Below, piece by piece: positions 16,382-24,698 of a stretch of 42,842 bases of DNA. The notes under the pieces are model-generated. The model made no database searches. It worked only from the letters and a program-made list of their open reading frames with translations, and was not told the origin of the DNA. How positions within the stretch are numbered: the first letter of the stretch is position 1; every line of letters begins with the position of its first letter. Position numbers and translations under genes: made by a program. The DNA is from Rhodocyclaceae bacterium (lineage in GTDB: Bacteria > Pseudomonadota > Gammaproteobacteria > Burkholderiales > Rhodocyclaceae), in NCBI GenBank assembly GCA_029982755.1, contig JARRBR010000009.1, forward strand, positions 1 through 42,842, written 5' to 3'.

Positions 16382-17722
16382 TCAGCGCAGGGTGACGAAT
16401 TCTTCGGCGCTGGTCGGATGGATCGCGATCGTGTCGTCGAAATCCGCCTTGCGCGCGCCCATCTTCACCGCCACCGCGAAACCCTGCAGCATCTCGTCCG
16501 CGCCTTCGCCGATCACATGGGCGCCGACGATGCGCTCGTCCGCACCGACGCACACCAGCTTCATCGAGGTCTTCGGGCGATGCTCGGTGAGGGCATGGTA
16601 CATGCCCGTGAAGCGGGTCTTGTACACCTTGACCTCGGCGTGGCGGCGGCGCGCCTCGTCCTCGGTCAGGCCCACGGTCCCGATCGGCGGATGGCTGAAG
16701 ATCACCGTCGGGATGTTGTCGTAATCGAGCTTGCTGTCGGGCCTGTCGAGGAACAGGCGCGCGGCCAGCCGGCGGCCGGCGGCGATCGCGACCGGTGTCA
16801 GCTCGGCTCGGCCGGTGATGTCGCCGATGGCGTAGATGCCGGGCACGGCGGTGTTCTGGAAGGCGTCGGTGGCGATCACGCCTTTGTCGTCGGCGGCGAG
16901 ACCGGCGGCGGCGAGATCCAGCCGGTCGGTGTTGGCGCGGCGGCCGGTGGCCCATACCAGCGCGTCCACTTCCAGCGTGCTGCCGTCGTCGCACGCGATG
17001 CGCAGCGCGCCGTCGGCCTGGCGGGCGACGCTGCGCACCTGGGTGCCGAAGTGCAACTTCACCCCGTCCTCCTGCATCTGGGCCATCAGTTCGTCGCGCA
17101 GCATGGCGTCGAAGGGGCGCAGCAGGTGGGGCCCGCGCACCAGCATGCTGACCTCGCTGCCCAGTCCGTTGAACACGCCCGCGAGCTCGACCGCGATGTA
17201 GCCGGCGCCGATCACCGCGACACGGCGCGGCTGTTCCTCGAGCGCGAAGAAGCCGTCCGAGTCGATGCCCAGCTCGGCCCCCGGGATGTCCGGCACCAGC
17301 GGTCTGCCGCCGGTGGCGATGACGATGTGCGGGGCGCTGAAGCGCTCGCCGTTCGCCTCGATCGTGTGCGCATCGACGAAGCGGGCGAAGCCGCGCACGA
17401 CGTCGACGCCCGCCTTCTCCAGCATGGTGCCGTAGATGCCGTTGAGGCGCGCGATGTAGGCGTCGCGGCGGGCCTTGAGCGTGTTCCAGTCGAAACCGAC
17501 GTTGCCCACGCTGAAGCCGTAGCCCGGCGCGTCGCGCATCGTCTGCGCGATGTTCGAGGCGTACCACATCACCTTCTTGGGCACGCAGCCCACGTTGACG
17601 CAGGTGCCGCCCAGGCGCGCCGCCTCCACCACCAGCGCACGGGCACCGTATTCCGCCGCGCGCCGGGCCGTGGCCACGCCACCGCTGCCGCCGCCGATGG
17701 CGATGTAATCGTAGTTCTTCAT
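16382..17722 (-). CDS. gor: Glutathione-disulfide reductase
   Basis: This FAD enzyme uses NADPH to reduce GSSG to GSH in the cytoplasm. The 446 residues match E. coli Gor (450). Evidence: the FAD motif [15 protein letters not shown], the redox disulfide [19 protein letters not shown], whose PKKVMW is typical of glutathione rather than lipoamide reductases, the NADPH Rossmann motif [28 protein letters not shown], and the C-terminal [13 protein letters not shown] with the catalytic His-Glu. The start at 17722 has GGAG six bases upstream. A small protein follows in the operon and an exported glutathione peroxidase lies just upstream, together suggesting a peroxide-defence cluster. Confidence 0.95.
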   Translation of the reverse strand: MKNYDYIAIGGGSGGVATARRAAEYGARALVVEAARLGGTCVNVGCVPKKVMWYASNIAQTMRDAPGYGFSVGNVGFDWNTLKARRDAYIARLNGIYGTMLEKAGVDVVRGFARFVDAHTIEANGERFSAPHIVIATGGRPLVPDIPGAELGIDSDGFFALEEQPRRVAVIGAGYIAVELAGVFNGLGSEVSMLVRGPHLLRPFDAMLRDELMAQMQEDGVKLHFGTQVRSVARQADGALRIACDDGSTLEVDALVWATGRRANTDRLDLAAAGLAADDKGVIATDAFQNTAVPGIYAIGDITGRAELTPVAIAAGRRLAARLFLDRPDSKLDYDNIPTVIFSHPPIGTVGLTEDEARRRHAEVKVYKTRFTGMYHALTEHRPKTSMKLVCVGADERIVGAHVIGEGADEMLQGFAVAVKMGARKADFDDTIAIHPTSAEEFVTLR

Positions 17723-17778
17723 TCCTAGCTCCAATCCTGTCGGGCTCCGGCGGCGCAAGGCCACGCCCGCGCCGCAGC

Positions 17779-17794
17779 GGGTCTGCGAAGACCC
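17779..17794. terminator. Short hairpin between the peroxidase gene and gor
   Basis: GGGTCT and AGACCC form a perfect 6-bp stem around GCGA. It lies downstream of the peroxidase gene on the minus strand, without a T run in that direction. It could be a weak terminator or a transcript-end stabiliser. Confidence 0.3.
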
Positions 17795-17830
17795 TATTGT
17801 CGCCCGGTCGCGTGCCGTGCGGGCAGCGGC

Positions 17831-18433
17831 TTAAAGGATCTTTTCGATCGCGGCCTGGACCTCGGGGGCGTCGGGCTTCACCCGGCTGGGGAAGGTGGCG
17901 ACGACCCGGCCGTTGCGATCGATCAGGTACTTGTGGAAGTTCCACTGCGGCGCCGCGGACTGGCGCGCGATCTCGCGGAACAGCGGGTGCGCCTTGTCGC
18001 CGGTGACCGGGATGGGCGCGAACATGTCGAAGGTGACGCCGAAGTTCTCGAAGCAGACCTCGGCGGTCTTGGCCTCGTCGTCCGCCTCCTGGCGGAAATC
18101 GTCGGACGGGAAGCCGGCGACCTTCAGGCCGCGGTCCTTGTATTTCTGGTGGATCGCCTCGAGTTCGCGGAACTGGCGGGTGAAGCCGCAGTGGCTGGCG
18201 GTATTGACCACCAGCACCGGCTGCCCGGCGAAACGGTGGGCGAGGCGCACGACCTCGTCGGCATGCAGGCGGCGCAGCGCGTGGTCGAACAGGGCGGCGG
18301 ACTCGGCGCTCGGGTGGATGGTCGATGCCGCGGCGGCTTCGCTCGGTCCCTGAGCCAGGGCGGCGGTGCCGTGTAGGGCGAGGGCGGCGAGGGCCGCGGA
18401 GAGGGCGGTGTGTCGAAGGGCGTGGCGAGTCAT
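17831..18433 (-). CDS. Glutathione peroxidase-family protein, exported
   Basis: The product is a thiol peroxidase of the GPx fold with 200 residues. It starts with a Sec signal (RHTALSAALAALALHGTAALAQ), so it should act in the periplasm. The peroxidatic site is Cys in LVVNTASHCGFTRQF (Sec in some animal enzymes). The FPSDDFRQE segment holds the equivalent of the catalytic Gln, and PQWNFHKYLIDRNG carries the Trp and Asn of the tetrad. The lack of the usual FPCNQF cysteine and the periplasmic location make glutathione itself a doubtful donor; a thioredoxin-like partner is possible. The start at 18433 has GGAG nine bases upstream; the ATG at 18442 overlaps that site. Confidence 0.87.
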   Translation of the reverse strand: MTRHALRHTALSAALAALALHGTAALAQGPSEAAAASTIHPSAESAALFDHALRRLHADEVVRLAHRFAGQPVLVVNTASHCGFTRQFRELEAIHQKYKDRGLKVAGFPSDDFRQEADDEAKTAEVCFENFGVTFDMFAPIPVTGDKAHPLFREIARQSAAPQWNFHKYLIDRNGRVVATFPSRVKPDAPEVQAAIEKIL

Positions 18434-18511
18434 TGCGGTCATCTCCGCTGAAGGTTCGGACGAAGCTGCCGGATAGACTGCGCCAGGGGCGCGGTGGTTC
18501 GCGTCGCGAAG

Positions 18512-18548
18512 GAAACGGCGCCGGCGGGATGGCCGCGGGCGCCGTTTC
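18512..18548 (-). terminator. Terminator after the CigR-like gene
   Basis: GAAACGGCGCC (18512-18522) pairs perfectly with GGCGCCGTTTC (18538-18548), leaving a 15-base loop. The arms are identical to those of the terminator at 12804. It sits 20 bases past the stop of the CigR-like gene on the minus strand. Confidence 0.7.
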
Positions 18549-18567
18549 GGGGCCGGACAGGGGCGGG

Positions 18568-19218
18568 TCAGAACCCGCTCAGGTCCTCGATCGCATCGAC
18601 CACCATGCCGGTGCCGACCGCGATCAGCAGGATGTCGGCGGCGACGCGGACGTAGCGATGGCCTTCGGGCGGCATGCCGAAGCGCAGCACGATGTCGCCG
18701 GGAGCGTCGTAATAGACCAGGTCGCGCGGCAGCGGATAGCCGATCCGCCATTTCTTCGCCAGGCCCGGGGGCAAGCAGCCGTTGCGCTTCTTGGCGAGTC
18801 CCGGCGGGCAGCTGCCGCTGCGGTAGCGCTCGTCGTAGTAGCTGCGTACGACTTCGCGGTGGCGATCGGTGAAGTAGGCGCCGGCGCGCAGCGACCCGTC
18901 GCGGTAGTCGTGGTCACGATCACGGTCATGCGTCCGATCACGGTCGCCATCCCGATCGCGGCTGCGGTCGCGGTCGCGGTCACGGTCGTCGTCGCGCCCG
19001 TCACGGCGGTCGACGTCGTTGCGGCGTTCGCGCTGATCGACGCGCTGCTGGTTCTTGCGCTGCTCGGGCTTCGCGCCGGGGCCGCGATCGTTCTGTACGC
19101 GATCGGGCTTGCCCCCGCCGGCATGTGGCGGCTTTTCGGCCAGCACCGGCGTCGCGAGCAGCGAACCGGCCAGGGCCATCGCCAGGACGGTCATGGTTTT
19201 CGAACGAAGCTTGGCCAT
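18568..19218 (-). CDS. Exported CigR/RcnB-like protein
   Basis: The 216-residue protein has a clear Sec signal (MAKLRSKTMTVLAMALAGSLLATPVLAE). A long charged tract rich in Arg-Asp repeats follows (about residues 70-105). The C-terminal half has RAGAYFTDRHREVVRSYY, then a paired motif CPPGLAKKRNGCLPPGLAKKW and a hydrophobic end VAADILLIAVGTGMVVDAI. This arrangement matches proteins annotated as CigR (Salmonella anti-virulence regulator) or the RcnB family (periplasmic metal homeostasis). Which role applies cannot be decided; membrane attachment through the C-terminal segment is likely. GGGGAG lies nine bases before the start. ATGGCGCCAT lies 139 bases upstream. Confidence 0.75.
   Translation of the reverse strand: MAKLRSKTMTVLAMALAGSLLATPVLAEKPPHAGGGKPDRVQNDRGPGAKPEQRKNQQRVDQRERRNDVDRRDGRDDDRDRDRDRSRDRDGDRDRTHDRDRDHDYRDGSLRAGAYFTDRHREVVRSYYDERYRSGSCPPGLAKKRNGCLPPGLAKKWRIGYPLPRDLVYYDAPGDIVLRFGMPPEGHRYVRVAADILLIAVGTGMVVDAIEDLSGF
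18907..18999. repeat. Imperfect 6-bp repeat coding for Arg-Asp
   Basis: On the minus strand the codons alternate CGx GAx, so the plus strand shows runs like GGTCACGATCACGG and GGTCGCGGTCGCGG. This internal repeat of the CigR-like gene is a likely site of slippage and length variation between strains. Confidence 0.75.
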
Positions 19219-19356
19219 CTCGTTTCTCCCCTTGCATGTCCTGCCGGCCCCGATCGGACGGCATGACGCCAGTCTAGCCAATTCCCCGCCACCCGGCGGC
19301 CGCATGCTTACGTCTTGTGACCGGCAATGGCGAATTGATGCGAAAAACCACGCCTC

Positions 19357-19366
19357 ATGGCGCCAT
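19357..19366. promoter_or_regulatory. Intergenic palindrome ATGGCGCCAT, copy 2
   Basis: This copy lies between ppk2 (stop at 19376) and the CigR-like gene (start at 19218), both on the minus strand. It shares ATGGCGCCATTC with copy 1 at 8117. The remaining gap shows no other clear signal. Confidence 0.4.
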
Positions 19367-19375
19367 TCGAGCCGT

Positions 19376-20563
19376 TTACAGCAGCGGAACGGCGTCTTTC
19401 TCGCCGCGCTCGTACACCACGTTCGCGCGACCGACCAGCAGCGGGTCGAGCGGGCCGATGCGCTCGATGTCCTTGTTGGCGTAGGGCAGCTTGTGCAGCA
19501 CGTAGCGCAGGGCATTGAGGCGCGCGCGCTTTTTGCAGTCCGACTTCACCACGGTCCAGGGCGAATCGGCCGTGTCGGTGTAGAAGAACATCGCCTCCTT
19601 GGCCTTGGTGTAGTCGTCCCACTTGTCCAGCGAGGCGAGGTCGATCGGCGACAGCTTCCACTGCTTGAGCGGGTGCGATTCCCGCTCCTTGAAGCGGCGG
19701 CGCTGTTCCTCGCGGCTGACCGAGAACCAGAACTTGATCAGGTGGATGCCGCTGCGCACCAGGTTGCGCTCGAACTCCGGCACCTGGCGCATGAACTCGT
19801 TGTACTCGTCGTTGGTGCAGAAGCCCATTACGCGCTCGACGCCGGCGCGGTTGTACCAGGAACGGTCGAACAGCACGATCTCGCCGGCGGTGGGCAGGTG
19901 CTGGATGTATCGTTGGAAATACCACTGGCCGCGCTCCATGTCCGAGGGCTTCTCCAGCGCCACCACGCGCGCGCCGCGCGGGTTCAGGTGTTCCATGAAG
20001 CGCTTGATGGTGCCGCCCTTGCCGGCGGCGTCGCGGCCTTCGAACAGGATCACCACGCGCTGGCCGGTCTCCTTGACCCAGGCCTGGAGCTTGAGCAGCT
20101 CCACCTGCAGGCGGTACTTCTGCTTCTCGTAGGCCTTGCGCGACATCAGGTTGCGATAGGGGTAGCCGCCCTGGCGCCAGTCGGGCGCGAGCTCGTCGTC
20201 CGGGTTGGCGACCGTGCCCGGGGGGCAGCTGTCGGCGCGCATCAGCGCGCGGCGGAGTACATGGATGTCGTCGGGCGAGGCGCCGGCGAGGATGGCGTCG
20301 AGGGCACGTGCTGCGCGTCTGGGGTCGCGCCCGGTCTCGGTCTTGAGGATGTCGGAGACGGCGACGACTTTGGAGGTCTCGGCGGCGGCGATGGCCTGTT
20401 CGACCTCGTAGCGCTCGATGCCGTCGGTGCTCAGCTCGGGCGCGGTGTCACCGTCCCGCGCACGGCGGCTCGCCGGCTTCCTGCGCGGGGACTTTTTCGG
20501 GCCGGCAGCGGAGGTCGGTGCTGCGTCGTTGACGGGGGACTGAAGGTCTTCGGCCTTGCTCAT
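19376..20563 (-). CDS. ppk2: Polyphosphate kinase 2
   Basis: PPK2 enzymes transfer phosphate between polyphosphate and nucleotides, mostly making ATP or GTP from the diphosphate. The 395 residues hold one PPK2 domain from about residue 130, preceded by a basic, low-complexity N-terminus (KKSPRRKPASRRARD) and a helical spacer. Walker A is EGRDAAGKGGTIKRF (176-184 core), the lid region is HLNPRGARVVALEKPSD, and Walker B is LFDRSWYNRAGVERVMGF. The single domain suggests class I rather than a two-domain AMP phosphotransferase; substrate preference cannot be read with certainty. AGAGGAG lies eight bases before the start at 20563. Its first 130 residues make it longer than most class I enzymes. Confidence 0.93.
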   Translation of the reverse strand: MSKAEDLQSPVNDAAPTSAAGPKKSPRRKPASRRARDGDTAPELSTDGIERYEVEQAIAAAETSKVVAVSDILKTETGRDPRRAARALDAILAGASPDDIHVLRRALMRADSCPPGTVANPDDELAPDWRQGGYPYRNLMSRKAYEKQKYRLQVELLKLQAWVKETGQRVVILFEGRDAAGKGGTIKRFMEHLNPRGARVVALEKPSDMERGQWYFQRYIQHLPTAGEIVLFDRSWYNRAGVERVMGFCTNDEYNEFMRQVPEFERNLVRSGIHLIKFWFSVSREEQRRRFKERESHPLKQWKLSPIDLASLDKWDDYTKAKEAMFFYTDTADSPWTVVKSDCKKRARLNALRYVLHKLPYANKDIERIGPLDPLLVGRANVVYERGEKDAVPLL

Positions 20564-20701
20564 CGCGGTTCTCCTCTTGCGTTCCCGTAGTGTAATCCTG
20601 CCGTCCTTGCAGGGCGTCGGGCGCGGTGAGCCGGGCGTGACCGATTCCTGCCGGTAGGCGGCGCGCGGCGCGGGCGTGCGCGTCGAGTGGCCAAGGGACG
20701 C

Positions 20702-20707
20702 TAGAAT
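20702..20707 (+). promoter_or_regulatory. Putative -10 box (TAGAAT) for the esterase gene
   Basis: The context GCTAGAATTG (20700-20709) is identical to the one before tadA at 22433-22442. No good -35 is seen. The expected transcript start is about 45 bases before the ATG at 20759. Confidence 0.4.
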
Positions 20708-20758
20708 TGCGCCCCATTCAGTTCATCGCGCGGGCTTCGTCCCGTCCTCCTGCTGCCC

Positions 20759-21709
20759 ATGCCCCTGACCCCCGAAGCACGCTCCCTGCTGGACATGGCC
20801 TACCGTGTCGGTGCGCCGCGCTTTCATCACCTGTCCGCGGCGCAGGCGCGCCACTCGTTCGAGAAGCTGCAGTTCGCCTTCCGCCCGGAAGCACCGGCGG
20901 TCGCGTCCACCGTCGAGGTGCCGATGCCGCGCCCGGATGGCACGGTGCTGCTGGGCCGCTACTACCGGCCGCTGTCGGGCCATGCCGGCGAGCGCCTGCC
21001 GCTGCTGATCTATTTCCACGGTGGCGGCTGGTGCGTCGGCGACGTCGCCAGCTACGACGTGGTGTGTCGCGAGCTCGCGAACGAATCGGGGTGTGCGGTG
21101 TTGTCGGTCGAGTACCGGCTCGCGCCCGAGCACCCGTTCCCGGCGGCGCTGGACGATGCGCGCTTCGCCTTCGATTGGGCGGCGGACAATGCCGACCTGC
21201 TCGAGATCGATGCCGAGCGGATCGCGCTCGGCGGCGACAGCGCAGGCGGCAACCTGTCGATCGTCACCGCGCTCGCACTGCGCGGGGCCGCGATCCGGCC
21301 GCGTTTCCTGATGCTGGTCTATCCGAGCACCGAGATCCGCAGCGAACGCCCGTCGCGCGAGCGCTACGCCGACGGCTTCTTTCTCGATCGCGAGACCCTG
21401 CAGTGGTTCTTCGAGCGCTACCTGCCGGCGGGCAACACCGAGGACTGGCGCGCCTCGCCGATGCGCGCCGCCTCGCTCGCGGGCCTGCCGCCGATGCTGG
21501 TGATCGGCGCCGAGTTCGACCCGCTGGTGGATGACTGCGAGGCCTTCGCCGCCCGTGTCGCGGCCGAGGGGGGCGAGGCGCGCTACCACGCCTTCGCGGG
21601 CGTGGTGCATGGCTTCTTCACGCTCGGCAAGGTGTTCCCGGAGGCGCGCCAGGCGGTGGAGATGTGCGCCGCCGCGCTACGCCGGCATCTGCGCGACGGG
21701 CGCGACTGA
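20759..21709 (+). CDS. Alpha/beta hydrolase, hormone-sensitive-lipase (family IV) esterase
   Basis: The 316-residue protein has the HSL hallmark HGGGW oxyanion-hole motif (IYFHGGGWCVGDVASYD), the nucleophile elbow GGDSAGGNLS, and the Asp and His of the triad in EFDPLVDDCEAFA and VVHGFFTLG. Such enzymes hydrolyse short- to medium-chain acyl esters; the substrate is unknown. There is no signal peptide, so it should be cytoplasmic. No strong ribosome site precedes 20759, but the product begins as homologs do. It is convergent with xpt, with an 18-base gap, and divergent from ppk2. Confidence 0.9.
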   Translation: MPLTPEARSLLDMAYRVGAPRFHHLSAAQARHSFEKLQFAFRPEAPAVASTVEVPMPRPDGTVLLGRYYRPLSGHAGERLPLLIYFHGGGWCVGDVASYDVVCRELANESGCAVLSVEYRLAPEHPFPAALDDARFAFDWAADNADLLEIDAERIALGGDSAGGNLSIVTALALRGAAIRPRFLMLVYPSTEIRSERPSRERYADGFFLDRETLQWFFERYLPAGNTEDWRASPMRAASLAGLPPMLVIGAEFDPLVDDCEAFAARVAAEGGEARYHAFAGVVHGFFTLGKVFPEARQAVEMCAAALRRHLRDGRD

Positions 21710-21727
21710 ACGGGGCGCGGCGCGACC

Positions 21728-22330
21728 TCAGGGCTGGGTGAGCACGGCGCGGCCGTTCTCGAGCGCCTCGACCTGGGCCAGGGTGCACACCGGCACGCCG
21801 AGCGCCTCGATCGTCGCGTGGCCCTTCTTGAAGCGCTTCTCGACGATGAAGCTCGCACACAGCACGGTCGCCCCCGCCTCGCGCGCCATCTCCACCAGCG
21901 CGACCGCGGTGCGGCCGTTGGACAGGAAGTCGTCGACGATCACCACCCGGTCGGTCGGGACGACGTAGCGCTGCGACAGCACCAGCTTGGTCTCGCCGCC
22001 TTTGGTGGGCGAGGGGATCACACGCGAGATCGCCGGCGATTCCACCTGCGGTGCGTACTTCTTCGCATACACCAGTGGCACGTTCAGCGCCTGCGCCACC
22101 ACCAGGCCGGGAGCGATGCCGCTGGCCTCGGCGGTGAGCACCACCGTGGGTTCGAAGTGCGCCAGGCGGCGGGCGAGTTCCTGGCCCATCTCGGTGATGA
22201 AGCTGGGCTCGATGCGGTGATTCAGGAAGTGGTCGATCTTCAGGATCTGGTCGCCGATCACGGTGGCTTCGGCTTCGATGCGGCGCACCAGCGGCGCGTA
22301 GGGGCGGATGAGGGTGGGATCGACGTTCAT
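21728..22330 (-). CDS. xpt: Xanthine phosphoribosyltransferase
   Basis: This purine-salvage enzyme converts xanthine (and more weakly guanine) plus PRPP to the nucleotide. The 200 residues resemble the Bacillus-type Xpt of 194. Evidence: the hood segment ILKIDHFLNHRIEPSFITEM, the VLTAEASGIAPGLVVAQAL loop, AKKYAPQVESPAISRVIPSPTKGG, and the PRPP-binding VIVDDFLSNGRTAVAL. The start at 22330 begins MNVDPTLIRPYAPLVRR; the ribosome site is poor. The leader contains a GC-rich hairpin (GCCCCC/GGGGGC, 22350-22370 region) but no sign of a purine riboswitch. It is divergent from tadA across mirrored promoter-like boxes. Confidence 0.92.
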   Translation of the reverse strand: MNVDPTLIRPYAPLVRRIEAEATVIGDQILKIDHFLNHRIEPSFITEMGQELARRLAHFEPTVVLTAEASGIAPGLVVAQALNVPLVYAKKYAPQVESPAISRVIPSPTKGGETKLVLSQRYVVPTDRVVIVDDFLSNGRTAVALVEMAREAGATVLCASFIVEKRFKKGHATIEALGVPVCTLAQVEALENGRAVLTQP

Positions 22331-22380
22331 GCGCAAGTCCGTAAACGGGAACGCCCCCGGGCCGGGGGCAGGTCGCGCGG

Positions 22381-22932
<552 letters not shown>

Positions 22933-23412
22933 ATGCGGGTGCGTGTGGACATCGGCGCGCAGCTGCTGTCGCTGTTCGGCGAGGACGGCGCCTGCATCCG
23001 CCGCTACCCGGTATCGACCGCGGCCAATGGCGCGGGCGAGGAGAGCGGCAGCTACCGCACGCCGCGCGGACGCCACCGCATCCGTGCCCGAATCGGCGCC
23101 GGTGCGCCCTGTGGTGCGGTGTTCCGCGGCCGGCGGGCGACCGGCGAAGTCTGGAGCCCGGAGTTCGCCGCTGCCCATCCCGGCCGGGACTGGGTGCTGA
23201 CCCGCATCCTGTGGCTGTGTGGCGAGGAGCCCGGGCGCAATCGCGGCGGCAGGGTCGATTCGATGCGGCGCTACATCTACATCCACGGCACCGGCGACGA
23301 CCAGCCAATGGGCGCGCCGCGTTCGCACGGCTGCGTGCGCATGCGCAATTGCGACATCATCGAGCTGTTCGACCTGCTGCCCGTCGGCACTGCGGTGGAG
23401 ATCGTCGAATGA
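22933..23412 (+). CDS. YkuD-type L,D-transpeptidase-like protein without export signal
   Basis: The 159 residues form a minimal YkuD catalytic domain. The signature is IYIHGTGDDQPMGAPRSHGC, with catalytic Cys, His and Gly in SHGCVRM. Early strands read RVDIGAQLLSLFGEDGA, and the substrate loop is AANGAGEESGSYRTPRGRHR. Classic L,D-transpeptidases cross-link peptidoglycan in the periplasm, but this product starts directly with the domain and shows no signal peptide. It may therefore act in the cytoplasm, need another export route, or have a mis-set start. It follows tadA with no gap and overlaps the GNAT gene by ATGA. Confidence 0.85.
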   Translation: MRVRVDIGAQLLSLFGEDGACIRRYPVSTAANGAGEESGSYRTPRGRHRIRARIGAGAPCGAVFRGRRATGEVWSPEFAAAHPGRDWVLTRILWLCGEEPGRNRGGRVDSMRRYIYIHGTGDDQPMGAPRSHGCVRMRNCDIIELFDLLPVGTAVEIVE

Positions 23413-23882
23413 GTCCGGTGCGGAAGGGCGTGGTGGATCCGGCGCAGCCCGTCTGCCGGGCTGGCGTGCAGGTCGAGATCGCCGACTGGGAGACGGCCGC
23501 GGCGCTGGTGATGCCGGTGCGCATGACGGTGTTCGTGCACGAGCAGGGCGTGCCGGAGGAGATCGAGCGCGACGACTTCGATGCCCTGAGCCGGCACGCG
23601 ATCGCCCGCGATGGGCGCGGTGCGGTGGTGGCCACCGGCCGCCTGCTGCCCGACGGCCACATCGGCCGCATGGCCGTGCTCGCGCCGATGCGCGGCAAGG
23701 GCGCGGGCGGCGCGGTGCTGCAGGCGCTGGTCGCGGAAGCGGTTCGCCGCGGGCTGTCCGGGGTGGCGCTGAATGCGCAGGTGCATGCGCTCGATTTCTA
23801 TCGCCGCCACGGCTTCGTCGAGCACGGCGAAGTGTTCATGGAGGCGGGGATCGCGCACCGTGCCATGCGGCGCGCACTCTAG
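23409..23882 (+). CDS. GNAT family N-acetyltransferase
   Basis: This is a 157-residue acyl-CoA-dependent acetyltransferase of unknown target. The region RMTVFVHEQGVPEEIERDDF is typical of the YjcF/ElaA-like GNAT group. The acetyl-CoA loop is VLAPMRGKGAGGAVLQALVA, and the closing LDFYRRHGFVEHGEVFMEAG carries the conserved Tyr and FYxxxGF. The start overlaps the preceding stop (ATGA), giving a three-gene unit tadA-ykuD-GNAT. The stop shares CTAG with the stop of the opposite NRDE gene. Confidence 0.87.
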   Translation: MSPVRKGVVDPAQPVCRAGVQVEIADWETAAALVMPVRMTVFVHEQGVPEEIERDDFDALSRHAIARDGRGAVVATGRLLPDGHIGRMAVLAPMRGKGAGGAVLQALVAEAVRRGLSGVALNAQVHALDFYRRHGFVEHGEVFMEAGIAHRAMRRAL

Positions 23883-24679
23883 ACCGGCTTGAAGCGGTGC
23901 TCCACCCGGCTGCGCAGCTCGCCGTGCGCGTCCCAGGTCCATTCCACGAAGCGCGTTCCCGCGCTCTCGTCGTGCAGTGCCACGGTGCTGCAGCGCGTGC
24001 CGTAGCCGGGGGCGCGGATGAAGGCGGGCGACAGCCAGCGTTCCCATTCCAGGCTCACGCCGGTCTCCGGCAGATGCGGGTCGGCGGCGGGCGTGGGGTC
24101 GCGCATCAGCTGCAGCAGCGACTCGATCAGCCTGTCCTCGCCGGTTGCGCGTTCCGCCTCGGGCGTTTCCGCGCTGGCGGCAAGCTGGTGCTGCAGGCCG
24201 GTGCGCGCCTTGACCAGCTTGGGCCAGGGCGTGTCGAGCAGGTGGTTGGACAGGCCATACACGCCCGGCTGCAGCAGGCGCACGGTGCCGGTCGTGCTCT
24301 CCAGCACGCCGAGCCGTTCGCCGTCGCCGACCAGCAGGTTGAATGCGGCGTAGGCATCGGCCTGCGCCGCCAGCGCGTGCAGGCAGGCGGCGGCATCGTG
24401 CTGATCTTCCAGCGCGCCGCGCACCAGGGCGCCGCGCGAGGGCGCGCCGGCGACGTGGCGGCTGGGGTCGCGGTAGTTGGTCAGCGCGGCGAAGCGCCCC
24501 TTGCGGCTGAAGCCCATCCAGGTGCCGCCGGCCTCGAGGTCGCGGCCGGCGAGCAGCTCCGGGGCATCGGTCCACCAGTGCGCGGGCGCCGCCGGCCGGT
24601 TCAGGAACTCGTCGCGGTTGGCGGCAAGCACCAGCGGGTAGCGCGGATGCATCCGCCACGCGAACACGACCAGGCACAT
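23879..24679 (-). CDS. NRDE/TANGO2 family protein
   Basis: The 266-residue protein begins MCLVVFAWRMHPRYPLVLAA and continues NRDEF, the signature that names the family. The Cys at position 2 resembles the nucleophile of Ntn hydrolases. Other landmarks are GGTWMGFSRKGRFAALTNYR and TGVYGLSNHLLDTPWPK-like sequence (here GVYGLSNHLLDTPWPKLVKA). TANGO2 relatives have been implicated in haem trafficking and lipid homeostasis; the bacterial role is unclear. GGAG lies 10 bases before the start. It follows ygfZ by 19 bases on the same strand, so they are probably co-transcribed. Confidence 0.88.
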   Translation of the reverse strand: MCLVVFAWRMHPRYPLVLAANRDEFLNRPAAPAHWWTDAPELLAGRDLEAGGTWMGFSRKGRFAALTNYRDPSRHVAGAPSRGALVRGALEDQHDAAACLHALAAQADAYAAFNLLVGDGERLGVLESTTGTVRLLQPGVYGLSNHLLDTPWPKLVKARTGLQHQLAASAETPEAERATGEDRLIESLLQLMRDPTPAADPHLPETGVSLEWERWLSPAFIRAPGYGTRCSTVALHDESAGTRFVEWTWDAHGELRSRVEHRFKPV

Positions 24680-24698
24680 GGCGGCAGCGCTCCGGCGT

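Noticed and set aside
18907-18999. Repeat array considered as CRISPR
   Set aside because: Units are 6 bp, contiguous, imperfect and in frame within a coding region; there are no spacers or cas genes.
22331-22380. Possible purine riboswitch before xpt
   Set aside because: The leader is too short (about 40-50 bases from the likely start) and shows only a GC hairpin, with no three-way-junction pattern.
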